This document shows, piece after piece, positions 61,763-64,000 of a stretch of DNA of 64,000 nt (position 1 is the stretch's first letter; each line of letters starts with the position of its first letter). The translations under genes and the position numbers were made by a program. The notes under the pieces are model-generated. The model made no database searches. It was not told the DNA's origin and worked only from the letters and a program-made list of their open reading frames with translations. The stretch is from QVMG01 sp032073245 (GTDB lineage: Bacteria > Bacteroidota > Bacteroidia > Bacteroidales > Tannerellaceae): positions 62,001-126,000 of the forward strand of contig DAMANX010000003.1 in the NCBI GenBank assembly GCA_032073245.1, in the 5' to 3' direction.

Positions 61763-62754
61763 TTTTTATTTTTCTCCGTATCATTATCCATATATATGAA
61801 ATAATCACTACACGAGATAGGGAAATAGAGTGCTCTCAATACAGATAAGGCCGGATTCTTTTCCGGGGTATGAAATATCTTATCGCGTAATTTAACACAC
61901 AGAAAAGATAACCATATAAAATCCAATACAGAATCAGAAGAATGGTACTTTGATAACAGTATCGCATTCTTTCTGGAAACAGTATTTGTCTCTATAGAAT
62001 TCAACAATGTATTTATATTATCAAACCATGCTCTCATCTTAAACCGTAAACGTCTATGTAGTTTAAACGTACGGGATACCGACTGTAGTATATTTGATAC
62101 AGTTTTTGAATAATTCTTAGGCTCTGAATAAGTCGCAGAATCTATGTGTTTCCTCTGATTTACTAAAATATAAGGACAAAAGGAAATGCTTTCATAAGCA
62201 CTTGCTACCAATTGTAACAAATGGTCGTATAATAAATGTTTTGACCAAAAAGAGATATCATGAATATGTTCAATCAATTCTTTACGGAACATCATTGTAT
62301 GTCCGGCTACCATTGAAGTATATATAATTCGTTCTAAATGTATATTTGGAGGGCGGTTATCAAAATGAGCTTTAGCCTCCGTTCCACTTTCCGAAAAAGG
62401 GCGTGTAATACCTGCTGATAAAAGAGAATTTCCTATCGTCTGGATTTGTCTTTCAACCTTATCCGGCTCCCATATATCATCCTGATCAGAGAGTGCGATA
62501 TAGTCTCCTGTAGCTCTCTCTATTGCAGAGAAGAAATTATGATTTATCCCTTTTTGTACTTCATTCTGATAAACATATATGAAAGGGTATTTGGCTTCAT
62601 ATTCCCTGAGTAAAGCTAAAGATCCATCAGTAGATCGATCATCCTGCACAATAAGCTCATAAATAGGATAAGTCTGCCCGACAATTGTATCCAATTGTTC
62701 TCGCAGAAACCTCTCTCCATTATAAGTACACATTATGACAGAAACTTTCTTCAC
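61759..62754 (-). CDS. Family 2 glycosyltransferase
   Basis: This 331-residue GT-A protein has VSVIMCTYNGERFLREQL, VQDDRSTDGSLALL and the metal motif ALSDQDDIWEPDK, typical of rhamnosyl/galactosyl transferases of the WcaA class. The C-terminal 120 residues are basic and amphipathic and may associate with the membrane. It follows the next upstream gene by about 20 bases. Confidence 0.92.
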   Translation of the reverse strand: MKKVSVIMCTYNGERFLREQLDTIVGQTYPIYELIVQDDRSTDGSLALLREYEAKYPFIYVYQNEVQKGINHNFFSAIERATGDYIALSDQDDIWEPDKVERQIQTIGNSLLSAGITRPFSESGTEAKAHFDNRPPNIHLERIIYTSMVAGHTMMFRKELIEHIHDISFWSKHLLYDHLLQLVASAYESISFCPYILVNQRKHIDSATYSEPKNYSKTVSNILQSVSRTFKLHRRLRFKMRAWFDNINTLLNSIETNTVSRKNAILLSKYHSSDSVLDFIWLSFLCVKLRDKIFHTPEKNPALSVLRALYFPISCSDYFIYMDNDTEKNKK

Positions 62755-62774
62755 TCAATCTGTTCGTTTATATA

Positions 62775-63641
62775 TTATTTAATTTCTTCATTTGCTTTAT
62801 TCACTAGTTCAGAGATGCGATCAGCATCTTTACTATACATTTCATACAGCTTTGCTCTATTATTACGTTCCTGAAAGCCTGTAAATTCATTATTCCAGAT
62901 GCGCATTCCTCCCGCCATTAACGACTTAAACCCGGCATTATACCATCCTACCTTTAGCCCTTTCAACCAGGCACGGAAACATAATTCACTGTCATCACAT
63001 TGGAAAGGAGCAAATGAAAACTCAAGACACTTGAGATGCTGTGAATAGAGAGCTTTATTAATCAACATAGGTGCACGATTCACCGAATGAACAAACCGAA
63101 ACTCATTCTCATAGATATTCCTATCTGTATATTCAGTGACATAACCCCATTTCTTTTCTTCATCAATAATAAATTCCTGACCATTGAAACCGCCTAATAT
63201 AGCCATATCAGGATATTGTTTGAAATAGCTTAATCCCTTGGTTAACCAGTCCATATTTGTAACCTCATCGTCATCCTGCATCAAAACAATATACTTCCCG
63301 TTAGAAAAACGAATTGTCTTATCATACATCACATTTTCATAGAGATCATTTGCCCGCACAAGAAATTCATTTCCTTTATCGAGAAAGCGGCTCAATCGTT
63401 CCGTATGTTCCAAACCTGAACCATCATCTATTACAATAATCTCTCCATTTGGATATTTTCTTAATTGCTCAACAATATGTATAACACTATTACTCTTATT
63501 ATGCGATTGAATAATAAAACTAACTTCGGGTGAATTATTATAACCCTTAGCAGCCCAATCTTCATAAGACTTTTGTTTCTTCTTGGCTTTTCTTTTAAAG
63601 AAAGCCCAATAGATTCTGTCAAAAAACAAACGTATGTTCAT
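62775..63641 (-). CDS. Family 2 glycosyltransferase
   Basis: This 288-residue protein has VSFIIQSHNKSNSVIHIV, IIVIDDGSG and VLMQDDDEVTN, a GT-A fold with a DDD metal site. SFAPFQCDDSELCFRAWLKG matches the acceptor-side motif of family 2 enzymes. The N-terminus is basic (KRKAKKKQKS) and may bind membrane or lipid. Two bases separate it from the neighbouring transferase. Confidence 0.9.
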   Translation of the reverse strand: MNIRLFFDRIYWAFFKRKAKKKQKSYEDWAAKGYNNSPEVSFIIQSHNKSNSVIHIVEQLRKYPNGEIIVIDDGSGLEHTERLSRFLDKGNEFLVRANDLYENVMYDKTIRFSNGKYIVLMQDDDEVTNMDWLTKGLSYFKQYPDMAILGGFNGQEFIIDEEKKWGYVTEYTDRNIYENEFRFVHSVNRAPMLINKALYSQHLKCLEFSFAPFQCDDSELCFRAWLKGLKVGWYNAGFKSLMAGGMRIWNNEFTGFQERNNRAKLYEMYSKDADRISELVNKANEEIK

Positions 63642-63643
63642 CT

Positions 63644-64000
63644 CTATCTTGCTATATTATTTACCTGATCAATAAACCGGTTGAAATATTCCCGGTAACT
63701 TTGTATCATGCGGTTTGGTTTTACTTCTATATCTCCTAACGGAGCACATCGCAACAATGCTGATTCTATTTTAGTAGTCAACCCAGTCACAGATTTAGGA
63801 TCGAAAATGTCTCCATTATCTCCTTTCCTGATTAATCCCGCTGAGCCAGCTACAGCAGAACAAAGAGTATAGCATCCGGATAATAATGCCTCATTCACAA
63901 CAGCGCCAAAAGGCTCATAAGAACTAGGCAAAACAAAGAGCTGCCCTAAATTATAATAGGCACACAATTCACTTCCTTGTTTTTTGCCTGCAAATAAGAT
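63644..64000 (-). CDS. Family 4-type glycosyltransferase, C-terminal part (truncated by window edge)
   Basis: About 118 residues are visible and the frame is open at the window edge; the apparent start at 63967 is an internal TTG. The visible part reads ILFAGKKQGSEL, then YYNLGQLFVLPSSYEPFGAVVNEA, then a short helical tail: the end of a GT-B donor domain with its E-x7-E motif. It is part of the same polysaccharide cluster, which extends beyond the window. Confidence 0.85.
   Translation of the reverse strand: MLFAGKKQGSELCAYYNLGQLFVLPSSYEPFGAVVNEALLSGCYTLCSAVAGSAGLIRKGDNGDIFDPKSVTGLTTKIESALLRCAPLGDIEVKPNRMIQSYREYFNRFIDQVNNIAR

Overview
The window looks like a chromosomal segment from a gut-type Bacteroidales bacterium, probably Parabacteroides or another Tannerellaceae relative. 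The support is a SusC/SusD pair, split ChrA, many lipoproteins with short lipoboxes, DUF4252/ECF-sigma, DUF2851, CotH and WbqC family genes, and several upstream sequences matching the Bacteroidetes promoter (TTG, 19-20 bp spacer, TAnnTTTG). Genus is an inference from gene content. No phage, transposase, rRNA or CRISPR array was seen.

Layout. 1-1.8 kb: C-terminal end of an S41 (CtpA-type) protease and a two-gene chromate transporter. 2.0-6.1 kb: an unsaturated-uronate operon (GH88, DUF2264, kduI, kduD) behind a palindrome that overlaps its promoter. 6.5-9.4 kb: an exported beta-propeller gene, then a tightly coupled DUF4252 / ECF sigma / single-pass membrane protein / DUF4252 operon. 9.5-27.4 kb: mainly housekeeping genes (mutS, metallophosphoesterase, GH109-like oxidoreductase, tcdA, lolD-like ATPase, SNF symporter, the dapB-lepB-lepB-wbqC operon, DUF2851, typA, CotH lipoprotein, rpsO). 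27.6-35.5 kb: an AraC regulator divergent from an RND efflux operon, followed by a tRNA-like gene with an oversized anticodon region and a second, sensor-less AraC protein. 35.7-38 kb: XRE-cupin regulator plus acyl-CoA synthetase.

38-55.4 kb is the main accessory region. It holds four extracytoplasmic Gfo/Idh/MocA-type proteins (three with Tat signals, one Sec lipoprotein), a small membrane protein, a XylR-type regulator, a FucP/NagP-like permease, NagA-like and NagB-like enzymes, an ApbE protein and a SusC/SusD pair. It reads as an amino-sugar utilisation locus with no recognisable classical glycoside hydrolase, so the Gfo/Idh/MocA proteins are the best candidates for the sugar-modifying or glycoside-cleaving step. 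55.6-64 kb: ahcY, a YfhO-type membrane protein and a run of glycosyltransferases of a surface-polysaccharide cluster that continues past the window.

Intergenic DNA is unusually rich in long perfect inverted repeats and palindrome arrays: a 319-bp nested element at 47.9 kb, four 22-bp tandem palindromic units at 18.05 kb, GGTGAGAATNNATTCTCACC-type palindromes at 35.5 kb, and others. The most notable protein observation is that one of the two adjacent signal peptidase I paralogues has lost both residues of the catalytic Ser/Lys dyad.
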